Numbered from the stretch's first letter, positions 38,906 to 48,787 are shown. The stretch: 64,000 bases of DNA from Massilibacteroides sp. (GCA_028708075.1 JAQVZS010000003.1:42582-106581); one strand, 5' to 3'. A program made the numbers and translations. Notes: generated from the letters alone by a model not told the origin.

Positions 38906-39538
38906 TTATGGCCTCCAGTTGGCCGGATCTTTACGCCATTCCTGTAACGTTGCGATTTCCGATTCGTCAATGTAATCCGTGCGCACCGCTTCGTCAATTA
39001 CTGCGTCGTAATTAGATAAAGTTGTCAATGTGACTTTCGCTTCTCTGAACTGTTGAGCCGCGATGGGAAATCCGTGCGTGAAGATCGCTACCATACCTAC
39101 TACATCGCAACCGAAATTACGGACTGCCTGTACGGCTTTCAAACTGCTGCCGCCGGTCGACACCAGATCTTCAATGATCACGACTTTAGAACCCGGCTTT
39201 AATTCGCCTTCAATCAGGTTTTCCAAACCGTGATCTTTGGGAGTTGAGCGGATATAGACAAACGGAAGTCCCAGCAGATCGGCTACCAAAGCTCCCTGAG
39301 CAATAGCTCCTGTCGCTACTCCCGCGATAGCGTCCGCATTTTCATACTTTTCGCAAATAACACGTGCAAGTTCCAACTTAATAAAAGTACGAATCTCCGG
39401 ATAAGAAAGCGTTTTTCTGTTATCACAATAAATGGGAGACTTCCATCCGGAAGCCCACGTGAAGGGATTGGCCGGCTGTAATTTAACGGCTTTGACTTTT
39501 AACAATTTTTCTGCAACTAATCTTTCCAGTGCTTTCAT
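38906..39538 (-). CDS. pyrE: Orotate phosphoribosyltransferase
   Basis: The PRPP-binding motif VVIIEDLVSTGGSSL and the orotate-loop TWASGWKSPIYCDNR identify PyrE, which makes OMP in pyrimidine synthesis. The start is set at 39538 (MKALERLVAEKLL): an in-frame ATG at 39571 lies inside a TACTTTTG -7 box (39576-39569) and would be upstream of the transcript start. It heads the operon pyrE-SRPBCC-argH-Rieske-like. Confidence 0.95.
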   Translation of the reverse strand: MKALERLVAEKLLKVKAVKLQPANPFTWASGWKSPIYCDNRKTLSYPEIRTFIKLELARVICEKYENADAIAGVATGAIAQGALVADLLGLPFVYIRSTPKDHGLENLIEGELKPGSKVVIIEDLVSTGGSSLKAVQAVRNFGCDVVGMVAIFTHGFPIAAQQFREAKVTLTTLSNYDAVIDEAVRTDYIDESEIATLQEWRKDPANWRP

Positions 39539-39568
39539 ACTATAAAATAAAAATTTTGTATCCAGTTG

Positions 39569-39576
39569 CAAAAGTA
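39569..39576 (-). promoter_or_regulatory. -7 box of the pyrE operon
   Basis: TACTTTTG on the minus strand, about 30 bp upstream of the 39538 start. It decides between the two possible pyrE starts. Confidence 0.5.
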
Positions 39577-39624
39577 GGCAAAGTGGATGATATAACCTTA
39601 TCTAAGGGAAGTAAAATTTTTATG

Positions 39625-40308
39625 TCATAAAGCAATAGATAAAGTAAATAGGCTGATTTTTATTTCTTTGCAACACGATAATTCGTGAATGCATGCTTCT
39701 AAAGTAGCGCCCGAAGTCATCACGTCGTCAATTAACAAGACGTGTTTCCCGGCTAAGTCTTCCGGATTGGACACCCGGAAGACTGTTTCCATGCTTTTTT
39801 TTCGTTCATATACGTTCTTTCGGGTTTGCGTATTTGTTTTCCGGATACGTGTCAGATGTTCCGTGTCTATGGGGAGTTTCCAAACTGAACACAGTCCTCT
39901 GGCGATCCATTCAGATTGATTATATCCCCTTTTTCGTAATCTGCTTTTATGTAAAGGCACGGGGATGAGCAAGTCGGGCGGGGTGAATTCCTCCGAACGG
40001 CACATCGCAAGCCCTGCCATTCTACCTAATCGTTCGCCCAGTTTTTTGTCTCCGTAATATTTGAGATTAAAGATCAATCTTTGAGTGATGTTTCCTTTTT
40101 CGTAACGCAGAAATGAACAAGCCGCCTCGATGGATCTTCCCGCAAATAGCCGTTCTGCCGGATTTTCCCCTTTTTCGAGGGAAAGATAAGGTAGTTTATG
40201 CAGACAGGTAATACATATTTTCTCTTCGCCTCTGACCAAGGGCGTTTTACAAATCACGCAAACGTTCGGGAAAAACAGTGATATTAAATCATTCCAAATC
40301 GTATTCAT
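39625..40308 (-). CDS. ComF family phosphoribosyltransferase-like protein
   Basis: The 227-residue protein has an N-terminal zinc-ribbon (CVICKTPLVRGEEKICITC) and a phosphoribosyltransferase domain with the motif VLLIDDVMTSGATLEAC. ComF proteins act in DNA uptake in naturally competent bacteria; the role elsewhere is unclear. The start overlaps recX by 20 bp, and the operon is prmC-recX-comF. Confidence 0.9.
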   Translation of the reverse strand: MNTIWNDLISLFFPNVCVICKTPLVRGEEKICITCLHKLPYLSLEKGENPAERLFAGRSIEAACSFLRYEKGNITQRLIFNLKYYGDKKLGERLGRMAGLAMCRSEEFTPPDLLIPVPLHKSRLRKRGYNQSEWIARGLCSVWKLPIDTEHLTRIRKTNTQTRKNVYERKKSMETVFRVSNPEDLAGKHVLLIDDVMTSGATLEACIHELSCCKEIKISLFTLSIAL

Positions 40309-40783
40309 TGTTTTCGGTGTTGAGAATCTTTTTCAATGACGGAATGATTAGCCAACTTTCAAATCCTCTGCCGGACGCGAAACGAAAAAGTTTTTGAAAT
40401 AGTTCCCGCGGTGTTTTACCTTTGATGCTTTTCATTTTAGACTGGATCAGATTTTCCAGCATCGCGTTATATTCTGACTCATCGATGGCATTCAATTCGG
40501 TTTCAATCAATGTCTTCTGAATCCCTTTATTTCGTAACGCGTAATTTATTTTCACACGTCCCCATTGGTTAAATCGAAATTTATCTTTTATAAATGCACG
40601 AACATAGCGCTCTTCATCAATAAATTTATCAGCACAAAGTCGCCGGATAATTCGTTCGTTTGTTTCATCCGTTAAGCCTGTATTTGCAATTTTTTGGCGA
40701 ATATCCCCGACGCAGTATTCTTTCAGGGAACATAATGCCGCCATTTTGTTCAGGACGGCCGCCTCTGTTTCTTCTTTTTTCAT
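40289..40783 (-). CDS. recX: RecX family regulator of RecA
   Basis: About 164 residues of paired helical repeats (LKEYCVGDIRQKIANTGL, IIRRLCADKFIDEERYVRAFI, KFRFNQWGRVKINYALRNKGI) match RecX, which limits RecA filaments. I start at 40783 (MKKEETEAAVLN), whose ATG overlaps the prmC stop as ATGA; a longer frame from 40837 would lie inside prmC. Confidence 0.9.
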   Translation of the reverse strand: MKKEETEAAVLNKMAALCSLKEYCVGDIRQKIANTGLTDETNERIIRRLCADKFIDEERYVRAFIKDKFRFNQWGRVKINYALRNKGIQKTLIETELNAIDESEYNAMLENLIQSKMKSIKGKTPRELFQKLFRFASGRGFESWLIIPSLKKILNTENNEYDLE

Positions 40784-41619
40784 CGTATTGCTTTGATCAT
40801 TCTGTCTTTGCCCGACAAGTCTTTTTCCAGTTGGCATTCTTTATATTGTCTTTCTTTTAATACGTCTAGTGTTTCTTTTCCCAGCGCCGCGTTGATTTCC
40901 AGATAAAGACGTCCGCCTTCTTTTAACAGTCGGCGTCCCAGATCCGCGATGGCGCGATAAAAAACCAACGGATCGTTGTCCGAGACAAATAAAGCCTGGT
41001 GAGGTTCGTAATTCAGTACGTTTTGTTCCATCGCTTGCTTTTCACCGTTCATTACGTAAGGCGGATTGCTGACTAATAAATCGAGTTTCCCCGGCAGTTC
41101 CGGTTCCGCTTGCAATACATCCATTTGTAAAAAAGTTACCTCTGCCAGGTTCCTTTTTGCGTTTTCCCGGGCAACTGATAAGGCTTCCTCCGAGATATCC
41201 ACGGCCCATACCGAAGCTTGGTTCAACTGCCTGGCCAAAGACACGGCGATGCAACCGCTTCCCGTACCGATATCCAACACCTGCAATCTTTCCGTTTTTT
41301 CCTCTCGTATGATTCGTTCCACCAGTTCTTCCGTTTCAGGACGCGGAATCAATACAGCGGGCGTTACGCGGAACCTGTATCCGTAGAATAATGTTTCGCC
41401 GAGAATATACTGAATTGGCTCCTGTCGGGATAACCGTTGTACGATCAAGCGAATTTCGGCTTTCTCTGCATCCGATAAATCTTTATCTTTGTCTAAAAAT
41501 AATTGATGAGGTTCCAGTCGACATACCTTTTTCATGATCAGATGAATCAGGCTCCTGACCTCCTCCGGACTATTCTGATTTCCTAATGCTTGTTTCAGAT
41601 AAGCAAGGGTTTCATTCAT
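40780..41619 (-). CDS. prmC: Peptide chain release factor N5-glutamine methyltransferase
   Basis: The protein has an N-terminal helical domain, a SAM site VLDIGTGSGCIAVSLA and the NPPY substrate motif (LLVSNPPYV). PrmC methylates the Gln of the GGQ motif in release factors. I place the start at 41619 (MNETLAYLKQAL) because a TACTTTTG -7 box (41651-41644) covers the alternative start at 41646. Confidence 0.94.
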   Translation of the reverse strand: MNETLAYLKQALGNQNSPEEVRSLIHLIMKKVCRLEPHQLFLDKDKDLSDAEKAEIRLIVQRLSRQEPIQYILGETLFYGYRFRVTPAVLIPRPETEELVERIIREEKTERLQVLDIGTGSGCIAVSLARQLNQASVWAVDISEEALSVARENAKRNLAEVTFLQMDVLQAEPELPGKLDLLVSNPPYVMNGEKQAMEQNVLNYEPHQALFVSDNDPLVFYRAIADLGRRLLKEGGRLYLEINAALGKETLDVLKERQYKECQLEKDLSGKDRMIKAIR

Positions 41620-41674
41620 TTGTTTTTGTGTTGATTCGGATAACAAAAGTAATTAAAATAGAAGATTTGACGGA

Positions 41675-42787
41675 ATGAGTGTGGAAGAAAAATACATGAG
41701 GCGCTGCGTACAGCTCGCCTTGAACGGACGTGGGGCCGTTAAGTCTAATCCGTTTGTCGGTGCGGTCATTGTGTGTGACGGCCGGATTATTGGTGAGGGC
41801 TATCATCGCCGTTTCGGCGAAGCGCACGCCGAAGTGAACGCGATTCGTTCGGTTAAGGACGAATTGTTACTTGCCCGATCGACGATGTACGTCAGTTTAG
41901 AGCCGTGTTCGCATTACGGTAAGACCCCACCCTGTGCAGAACTGATTGTGCGGAAGAAAATTCAGCGTGTGGTTATCGGCTGTCTCGACCCTTATCCCGA
42001 AGTAGCCGGAAGAGGTGTGAAGATTTTGCGGGATGCCGGGGTGGACGTGATTATCGGTATGTTGGAAAAAGAAGTGTTCGAGTTGAATCGCCCTTTTATG
42101 ACGGCTCACATGCGTAAACGGCCTTACGTGATTTTAAAATGGGCGCAGAGTGCGGACGGATTTATCGATAAAAACAGACTCGATGCATCGACGCCGGCGG
42201 TTGTTCTGTCTCCGCCCGAAACCCTTCGCTTAGTTCATAAATTGCGTTCGGAAGTTTGCGCGATTATGATCGGAACACGAACAGCCCTGCTGGATAATCC
42301 GGCTTTGACTGTACGCGAATGGGTGGGCGACTCACCTACCCGGGTTGTGCTTGATCGCAACTTGCGTATACCTACGACTTATCGATTGCTGGACGGCTCT
42401 GTTCCTACGCTTGTTTTTACGGCTAAAGAAACGACAAGCCGCCCAAATGTGGATTACATTACGATCGATTTTGAAAAAGATGTGTTGTTGCAAGTTATGG
42501 AACAACTCTATCGCCGGAAATTGATTACTCTGTTGGTAGAAGGCGGGAGCATGTTGCATAATACGTTTATTCGTCAGGGTTTGTGGGACGAGATTCGGAT
42601 GGAGACGACCGATACGTTGTTGCATGATGGGGTTGTTGCTCCGGATATTCGCGGGATTATTCCGCCCGGAGGAGGTGAAAAACGTGGTCGATATACTTAC
42701 CTGTTTCACCCCGATGCCCATGTCGTTCCGCTTGCTTCCCTATCTCTTCCTATTTTAGAGGAAAATCATCCCGATGCGGTTTTTTGA
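41675..42787 (+). CDS. ribD: Bifunctional riboflavin deaminase/reductase
   Basis: The 370-residue protein joins a zinc deaminase (HAEVNAI; PCSHYGKTPPCAELI) to a reductase domain (from about 150; ILKWAQSADGFIDK, VLVEGGSMLH-like TLLVEGGSMLHN). It carries out two early steps from GTP-derived pyrimidine to riboflavin. It is divergent from prmC with a gap of only about 55 bp. No FMN riboswitch is visible upstream. Confidence 0.95.
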   Translation: MSVEEKYMRRCVQLALNGRGAVKSNPFVGAVIVCDGRIIGEGYHRRFGEAHAEVNAIRSVKDELLLARSTMYVSLEPCSHYGKTPPCAELIVRKKIQRVVIGCLDPYPEVAGRGVKILRDAGVDVIIGMLEKEVFELNRPFMTAHMRKRPYVILKWAQSADGFIDKNRLDASTPAVVLSPPETLRLVHKLRSEVCAIMIGTRTALLDNPALTVREWVGDSPTRVVLDRNLRIPTTYRLLDGSVPTLVFTAKETTSRPNVDYITIDFEKDVLLQVMEQLYRRKLITLLVEGGSMLHNTFIRQGLWDEIRMETTDTLLHDGVVAPDIRGIIPPGGGEKRGRYTYLFHPDAHVVPLASLSLPILEENHPDAVF

Positions 42788-42852
42788 ATTATAATTGTTG
42801 ATTTTCAACGTATATAAGGATTAAAAAAAACATATCGAACGTTTTAAAAAAT

Positions 42853-42979
42853 CATACCTATGTTTTTTTAAAATCTTCGGGATGAATTTTTAAAATCATA
42901 GGTATGGTTTTTTTACTTTGAAAATTAACATATTTTTCTTCACTATGACCCGCTTTTCGGATCTAAATTCATCCCGAAG
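42853..42979. repeat. Two interleaved inverted repeats in a 411-bp non-coding gap
   Basis: CATACCTATG (42853-42862) pairs with CATAGGTATG (42897-42906); the stem extends to 15 bp with one G-T pair. CTTCGGGATGAATTT (42875-42889) pairs exactly with AAATTCATCCCGAAG (42965-42979). The order is A-B-A'-B', so both stems together would make a pseudoknot. The rest of 42788-43160 holds no gene that I can support. Confidence 0.6.
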
Positions 42980-43160
42980 GAAGATTTGTGGCGAACGGCA
43001 GATGAAATTACGGCTGTTTTTATGAAGCGAGAATAAAAATCTTCTCGAAGCAATGAAAATAAACCTGGATTCAATTCTGAAAAAAAACAATTTGAGGTAT
43101 GTTTGTCACTAAAATATTATAAATTATAGATGCATTGGGGGTGAAAGCCAAAAATGTTTC

Positions 43161-43168
43161 TACTTTTG
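43161..43168 (+). promoter_or_regulatory. -7 box of the DUF6242 gene
   Basis: TACTTTTG, about 30 bp upstream of the 43199 ATG; a TTG at 43134-43136 is 24 bp further up. It sets the start of DUF6242 downstream of 43168. Confidence 0.5.
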
Positions 43169-43198
43169 TGCCTTTGTATGCAACTAACTTTAGTTTTG

Positions 43199-44566
43199 AT
43201 GGAAAATAGAATTCTTTTATTTTTTACGGGTTGTTTTACTTTGTTGTTATCGTCCTGTCTGGGATCGGATGATAACAACGATTATGTTATTGGGAAAAAC
43301 TGTCAAATATCAGCCTTTTCGATGACGCATGATTCCATATCCGGATTAAGTACGACTCAATTTACTATAGACCAGTTGAATGGTCGGATTTTTAATACGG
43401 ACTCTCTTCCATACGGGACGAAAGTGGATAAAGTCGTTCTTACGGTATCCTATGCATCGTCAATCAGTGTTGGAGCCGTTCAGGTAATTCAAGAAGCAGT
43501 GGGTGACACGATTTATTGGAACAGTAAAGATTCGTTGGATTATTCCAAGCCGGTGACATTTATCATCACGGCTTATGACGGGGTGACGAAGAAAGTTTAT
43601 GATACGCGTTTGAATGTGCATCAAATTGAACCTGACTCGATGGTTTGGTCTCTCCAGAATTCTTCTCTTCCGGGAGAGGGCGTAGTGAGTCGGAAGGTCG
43701 TCCCATTTACGGTAGAAGAAGAGGAATTCTATTATATGTATACGGAAGAACCGGATGGCAATCATTTATATGTTGCTTCGTCCGGGAAGCAGGAAAGCTG
43801 GTTGGCCGAAACGTTAACGGGATTACCCGAAGAAACAGTTTACTGGGCTCAATTAACCGAGTATGAAGGACTGTTGTATGTACCTGCCTCCAACCAGAAA
43901 TTATATCGTTCGGGAGACGGAAAAAATTGGACTGCGGTAAGTGATTCGCCGACTATTTTAGCTTTGCTTGGTGCCGTAAAAGAAGAAACAACCGCAAAAA
44001 AACCATCCGCTTTAGCCGTGATCGCTACTGTTGAAGGGAGTTCCCGTTTCGCGTGTATGGATAAATCGGGTGTTTGGTACGAAGGGAATGCTGTGCCGGA
44101 AAAATTCCCGATGACGGGTTTTGCCCCTTTATCCTATAATCTGATGTATCGTGAACGATTGTTGTTAGCCGGCGGAAAAACAAAAGACGGAACTACGCTG
44201 GCGGATGTATGGGCAACCATGGATGGCGTAAGTTGGGCTTTGACGACTTCTTCTGCCATGTTTACGGCACGTGAAGGTGCTGCAGTGGCTAAATACGATA
44301 CAGCCTTTTTTATGATAGGTGGTTTAGATGCTGAAGGAAAGGCTTTGAAAGATATATACCGTTCGATAGATAACGGTCTTTCGTGGATTGTTTCGGATAC
44401 GCTTGTGATAATGCCTGAGGAATACAATGCGCGAGGATATTCTTCGATGATTGTAGACAATAAAACGAATTATATGTATCTTTTCGGCGGAAAAGGTGCG
44501 AATAGCGCCAACGACTCGAAAGAGTTGTGGCGTGGAAGGATTAACCGATTAGGTTTCGGAAGGTAG
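43199..44566 (+). CDS. DUF6242 family beta-propeller lipoprotein
   Basis: Starting at 43199 the protein reads MENRILLFFTGCFTLLLSSC, a lipoprotein signal with lipobox LLSSC. An in-frame ATG at 43154 would be upstream of the -7 box and is rejected. The body starts with an Ig-like domain (VVLTVSYASSISVGAVQV, PVTFIITAYDGVTKKV) and goes on as kelch-like blades (LYVASSGKQESW, LYRSGDGKNWTAVSD, IYRSIDNGLSWIVSD). DUF6242 proteins are surface or periplasmic Bacteroidota proteins of unknown role. It opens the block leading to bamA. Confidence 0.87.
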   Translation: MENRILLFFTGCFTLLLSSCLGSDDNNDYVIGKNCQISAFSMTHDSISGLSTTQFTIDQLNGRIFNTDSLPYGTKVDKVVLTVSYASSISVGAVQVIQEAVGDTIYWNSKDSLDYSKPVTFIITAYDGVTKKVYDTRLNVHQIEPDSMVWSLQNSSLPGEGVVSRKVVPFTVEEEEFYYMYTEEPDGNHLYVASSGKQESWLAETLTGLPEETVYWAQLTEYEGLLYVPASNQKLYRSGDGKNWTAVSDSPTILALLGAVKEETTAKKPSALAVIATVEGSSRFACMDKSGVWYEGNAVPEKFPMTGFAPLSYNLMYRERLLLAGGKTKDGTTLADVWATMDGVSWALTTSSAMFTAREGAAVAKYDTAFFMIGGLDAEGKALKDIYRSIDNGLSWIVSDTLVIMPEEYNARGYSSMIVDNKTNYMYLFGGKGANSANDSKELWRGRINRLGFGR

Positions 44567-44645
44567 AACTTCCGCGCGGTAAAGTATAATTTTACCGTAT
44601 ATTTGACGTTATGAAAAGAAGGGATGGAAATATAAGTAGAAATAT

Positions 44646-45350
44646 ATGACGAAGACTTCTTTTCAATGGTTGATAATGGTAATCCTTTTAGTGGTCATGT
44701 TACCTATTCTGCATGCCCAGGAATATAAGTATGAGATCGGTGGAATGGCCGGAGGTGCTTTTTATATGGGGGATGCGAACAAAACGGCTCTCTTTAAGGA
44801 TTTGAATGTTGCATTTGGTGGGGTGTTCCGTTATAATGCGAATTTCAGATGGGCTTTTAAAGGGAACCTGATTTGGGGAAAAGTCAGTGGCAGTACGGAT
44901 GGACTGGATAATGTTTTTCCGGATAATGCGCAGGTCGCTTTTGATCGGAACATTATTGATCTGGGAGGTCAGATGGAATTTAATTTTTTCCCGTACAGTG
45001 ACAAATATGCTTATATGAGTACGCGCAGGTTAACACCTTATATCGTATTTGGATTAGGGATAACTGTCGCTACCGGAGAAGATCGTACATTTGTAGGCCC
45101 GAATATTCCTTTAGGAATGGGAGTTAAATATAAATTGAAAAATAGAGTTAATCTGGGTTGCGAATTTACCGTTCGTAAATTGTTTGGAGATAATTTTGAG
45201 GGCAATGCGGTTTTGGACGATCCGTATAAACTGAATTCGGATTGGCTGAAAAATAACGATTGGTATTCGTTGCTGTTATTCTCTGTTACCTGGGATTTCG
45301 GTCCGCGGACGAGACCATGTAATAATAAGCACAGTATCTCGGGCTACTGA
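44646..45350 (+). CDS. DUF6089 outer-membrane beta-barrel protein
   Basis: The 234-residue protein has a signal peptide ending LPILHAQ and alternating barrel strands (YKYEIGGMAGGAFYMGDANK, LTPYIVFGLGITVATG, FSVTWDFGPR). This DUF6089 protein regularly precedes uppS-bamA in Bacteroidota. A -7 box TATATTTG lies at 44598-44605, preceded by a small hairpin CGGTAAA/TTTACCG. Confidence 0.87.
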   Translation: MTKTSFQWLIMVILLVVMLPILHAQEYKYEIGGMAGGAFYMGDANKTALFKDLNVAFGGVFRYNANFRWAFKGNLIWGKVSGSTDGLDNVFPDNAQVAFDRNIIDLGGQMEFNFFPYSDKYAYMSTRRLTPYIVFGLGITVATGEDRTFVGPNIPLGMGVKYKLKNRVNLGCEFTVRKLFGDNFEGNAVLDDPYKLNSDWLKNNDWYSLLLFSVTWDFGPRTRPCNNKHSISGY

Positions 45351-45369
45351 AAATGAAAAATAAAGACGA

Positions 45370-46119
45370 ATGTCGTTGAAAGATAAAATAGATAAGACGA
45401 ATTTGCCGCATCATGTGGCAATTATTATGGATGGAAACGGCCGTTGGGCAAAAATGCGCGGGAAGGATCGTAGCTTTGGCCATCAGGAGGGTGTTGTATC
45501 TGTTCGTAAAATAGTGGAGGCGGCTACGGCGATCGGCTTAAAATATATTACGGTGTATACATTCTCTACTGAGAATTGGAATCGTCCGGAAGAAGAGGTG
45601 CGTGCTTTGATGCAGTTGCTTGTTTCGGCTATTCACCGGGAGACCCCCGATTTAATGAAAAACAATGTACGTTTGTTGGCGATAGGCGATCTTTCTCAGT
45701 TGCCCGACGACGCGCGTGCGACTTTGCAGGAATGTATTGAACAAACTTCGGTCAACAGAGGTACTACGCTTGTGTTGGCGCTCAGTTATTCTTCCCGCTG
45801 GGAGATAACCGATGCGGTTCGCCAAATTGCCGAGAAAGTGAAAACAAAAGAATTGAATCCGGAAGAAATTACCGAGACTTTGGTGTCGGATTTTTTGACT
45901 ACGCGTTTAGTCCCGGATCCGGATTTGTTGATTCGAACAGGGGGAGAGAAACGCCTTAGCAATTTTTTGCTTTGGCAATTGTCCTATGCCGAATTATATT
46001 TTACAGATATATTTTGGCCGGATTTTAGAGAAGAAGAGTTGTATGGAGCTATATTGTATTACCAACAACGTGAAAGACGTTTCGGTAAAACAAGTGAGCA
46101 AATAATTTATAAACAATAG
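45370..46119 (+). CDS. uppS: Isoprenyl transferase (undecaprenyl diphosphate synthase)
   Basis: The 249-residue protein has [13 protein letters not shown] with the catalytic Asp, the NWNRPEEE loop and [25 protein letters not shown]. It makes the C55 lipid carrier for peptidoglycan and O-antigen. It is 20 bp after DUF6089 and 8 bp before bamA. GEKRLSNF replaces the usual GExRxSNF, which is normal. Confidence 0.96.
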   Translation: MSLKDKIDKTNLPHHVAIIMDGNGRWAKMRGKDRSFGHQEGVVSVRKIVEAATAIGLKYITVYTFSTENWNRPEEEVRALMQLLVSAIHRETPDLMKNNVRLLAIGDLSQLPDDARATLQECIEQTSVNRGTTLVLALSYSSRWEITDAVRQIAEKVKTKELNPEEITETLVSDFLTTRLVPDPDLLIRTGGEKRLSNFLLWQLSYAELYFTDIFWPDFREEELYGAILYYQQRERRFGKTSEQIIYKQ

Positions 46120-46126
46120 CTGTTAT

Positions 46127-48787
46127 ATGTACAAAAGACTAGTACTGTTCTTGCTTTTCTTAGGCTTGGCTTATGGGGCTTCCGCCCAGGAAAATGACAC
46201 TACCCAGGTTGATACTCCGGCAGAGGTGCCGGTTATTTCATACTCGTTGTCACCAAAACGTTATAAAATAGCGGATATTGCTGTGACGGGCGTGAAAAAT
46301 AATTATGAGGATTATGTGCTGATCGGCTTGTCGGGCTTATCTGTTGGTGATGAAGTTGCTGTGCCCGGCGAAGAAATTACGGCGGCGATTAAACGGTTTT
46401 GGCGGAACGGACTTTTTTCTGATGTCAAAATATTGGCGACGAAGATTGAAGATGATAAAGTCTGGTTGGAAATTCAATTAAAACAGCGTCCCCGCATTTC
46501 GGAGATCAATTACCAGGGCATTAAAAAGGGGGAACGTGAAGATTTGGATGCGAAATTAGGCCTTCGTAAGGGTTATCAGGTTACGCCTAATTTGCTGGAT
46601 CGCGCCAAAATTGTTATTCAGAAGTATTTTGATGGGAAAGGCTTTAAGAATGTGGATGTTGAGATTGTGCAGAAAGATAATATCTCCAAAGAAGGGGAGG
46701 TAATTCTGGATATTAATATCGACAAAAATGAAAAGACCAAGATTAACCGGATTTATTTTACCGGTAATGAAAAGTTGAATGATTATGAGCTGAAAAAAGC
46801 GATGAAAAAGACGAATGAACGTTTTTCACTTAAACGTGATTTCCGAACGAGTATACGCGAGATGTTCAGCACAAAGAAATTTACTACGGAAGAATATGAA
46901 AATGATAAGCGGAATATCATTAGCAAATATAATGAGAAGGGGTATCGTGATGCCGTTCTTGTGGCGGACAGTTTAGTTAATCATGATGAAAAACGCGTGG
47001 ACATTTTCCTGAATATAAACGAAGGAGATAAGTATTATATTAAGAATATCCGTTTTGTGGGTAATACGCAATATCCAACAGATTATCTGGAGTCGGTTTT
47101 GAATATGAAACCGGGAGAGGTGTATAACCAGAAAAAACTGAATGAGCGTCTTTCTAGTGACGAAGATGCAGTTTCGAATGTTTATTTTAATAACGGGTAT
47201 TTGTTCTTTAATGCGGATCCGGTGGAGGTAGATGTAGAAAACGATTCTATTTCATTGGAGATTCGTATTTTCGAAGGAACACAGGCAACGATCAACCGTA
47301 TAATTATTAATGGGAATGACCGTTTGTATGAAGATATTGTTCGTCGTGAATTAAGAACGAAGCCGGGGATGCTTTTTAGTCGGGACGATTTGATGCGTTC
47401 TGTTCGTGAGATCGCTCAGATGGGACATTTTGATCCGGAAAATATGGATCCAAGACCTATCCCGGATCCTGAAAACGGAACGGTTGATATTGAATATAAC
47501 CTGACATCCAAGGCAAACGACCAGATCGAGTTTTCGGCCGGTTGGGGACAAACGGGAGTGATTGGTAAGTTAAGTTTGCGGTTTACGAATTTTTCTATGA
47601 GTAATTTTTTGAATCCCAAGAGTTACCGGGGAATTTTGCCACAAGGTGAAGGACAGACGCTGACGTTGAGCGGGCAGACAAATGGACGTTATTATCAGGC
47701 GTACAGCGTTTCTTTCTTGGATCCCTGGTTCGGAGGGAAACGTCCGAATACGTTGTCCGTAAGTGCTTATTTCTCCAAACAGACTGGGATGAGCAGTAGT
47801 TATTTGAGTAATAGCAGTTATAGCAATCCGTATAGTTATGGCTATGGTTACGGCTATGGTTCGGGATACGGAAGTAGTTATTATAATTATGAATCGGCTT
47901 ATGATCCGGATAAATATATAATGATGTTGGGTCTCGCGGTCGGCTATGGTAAACGGTTGAACTGGCCGGACGACTATTTTCAGTTTATGGCGACACTGAA
48001 TTATCAGATGTATATCATGAAAGACTGGGATTATTTTTTCGTCAGTAACGGGACGAGTCATAACATCAATCTGGAATTGTTGTTGCAGCGTAATTCTATT
48101 GATAATCCCTTGTATACGCGTTCTGGATCGACTTTCTCTTTGTCAGTCGCGGCAACCCCGCCTTATTCATTATGGGATGGTAAGGATTATGCTTCTATTT
48201 CGGATGATGATGACGAAAAGTTTCGTATGATCGAGTATCATAAATGGAAATTCAAAGCAAAGATATTTTCACCGCTGACTCCATTATCCGTAAAACGTAC
48301 TCCGGTATTGATGACTCGCGTCGAATATGGTTTTTTAGGCTCATATGACAAGAATAAACGTTCTCCTTTCGAAACATTCTATATGGGAGGTGACGGTATG
48401 AGTGGTTACTCGAATACGTATGCCACGGAAACGATCGGACTTCGCGGATATGAAAACGGAAGTATTGCCGGATCGTACGGGTATTCTTCTTACGGATATG
48501 CTTATTCCCGTTTAGCAATGGAATTGCGTTATCCGTTCCTGTTGGAGCCTTCTTCTACCATTTACGGATTGGTGTTTGTGGAAGCCGGTAATGCCTGGAC
48601 TGATTTGAAATCGTTCAGCCCGTTCGATCTGAAACGTTCTGCGGGTGTCGGTGTGCGTATATTCCTTCCGATGATTGGATTGATGGGGATTGACTGGGCT
48701 TATGGATTTGACCAGCCGAATTATTACAGCGGTAATGAGAAACGGAGTGGTAGTAATTTTCATTTTATTATAGGTCAAGAATTTTAA
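46127..48787 (+). CDS. bamA: Outer-membrane assembly protein BamA
   Basis: The 886-residue protein has a signal peptide (ending YGASAQ), five POTRA repeats (ITAAIKRFWRNGLFSDVKI; KINRIYFTGNEKLNDYELK; YIKNIRFVGNTQYPTDYL; INRIIINGNDRLYEDIVRREL) and a barrel with a final Phe (HFIIGQEF). It folds and inserts outer-membrane proteins. Residues about 557-590 form an unusual Tyr/Gly/Ser-rich loop (SYGYGYGYGSGYGSSYYNY), probably extracellular. Confidence 0.96.
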   Translation: MYKRLVLFLLFLGLAYGASAQENDTTQVDTPAEVPVISYSLSPKRYKIADIAVTGVKNNYEDYVLIGLSGLSVGDEVAVPGEEITAAIKRFWRNGLFSDVKILATKIEDDKVWLEIQLKQRPRISEINYQGIKKGEREDLDAKLGLRKGYQVTPNLLDRAKIVIQKYFDGKGFKNVDVEIVQKDNISKEGEVILDINIDKNEKTKINRIYFTGNEKLNDYELKKAMKKTNERFSLKRDFRTSIREMFSTKKFTTEEYENDKRNIISKYNEKGYRDAVLVADSLVNHDEKRVDIFLNINEGDKYYIKNIRFVGNTQYPTDYLESVLNMKPGEVYNQKKLNERLSSDEDAVSNVYFNNGYLFFNADPVEVDVENDSISLEIRIFEGTQATINRIIINGNDRLYEDIVRRELRTKPGMLFSRDDLMRSVREIAQMGHFDPENMDPRPIPDPENGTVDIEYNLTSKANDQIEFSAGWGQTGVIGKLSLRFTNFSMSNFLNPKSYRGILPQGEGQTLTLSGQTNGRYYQAYSVSFLDPWFGGKRPNTLSVSAYFSKQTGMSSSYLSNSSYSNPYSYGYGYGYGSGYGSSYYNYESAYDPDKYIMMLGLAVGYGKRLNWPDDYFQFMATLNYQMYIMKDWDYFFVSNGTSHNINLELLLQRNSIDNPLYTRSGSTFSLSVAATPPYSLWDGKDYASISDDDDEKFRMIEYHKWKFKAKIFSPLTPLSVKRTPVLMTRVEYGFLGSYDKNKRSPFETFYMGGDGMSGYSNTYATETIGLRGYENGSIAGSYGYSSYGYAYSRLAMELRYPFLLEPSSTIYGLVFVEAGNAWTDLKSFSPFDLKRSAGVGVRIFLPMIGLMGIDWAYGFDQPNYYSGNEKRSGSNFHFIIGQEF

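Noticed and set aside
41640..41680. FMN riboswitch upstream of ribD
   Set aside because: Only about 55 bp separate prmC and ribD, too short, and no RFN motif is present.
43154..43198. Earlier start for the DUF6242 gene
   Set aside because: It would lie upstream of the TACTTTTG promoter box and spoil the lipoprotein signal.
47570..48061. 163-codon frame on the minus strand inside bamA
   Set aside because: It is antisense to the conserved barrel coding region; open only by codon bias (Tyr/Gly-rich repeats).
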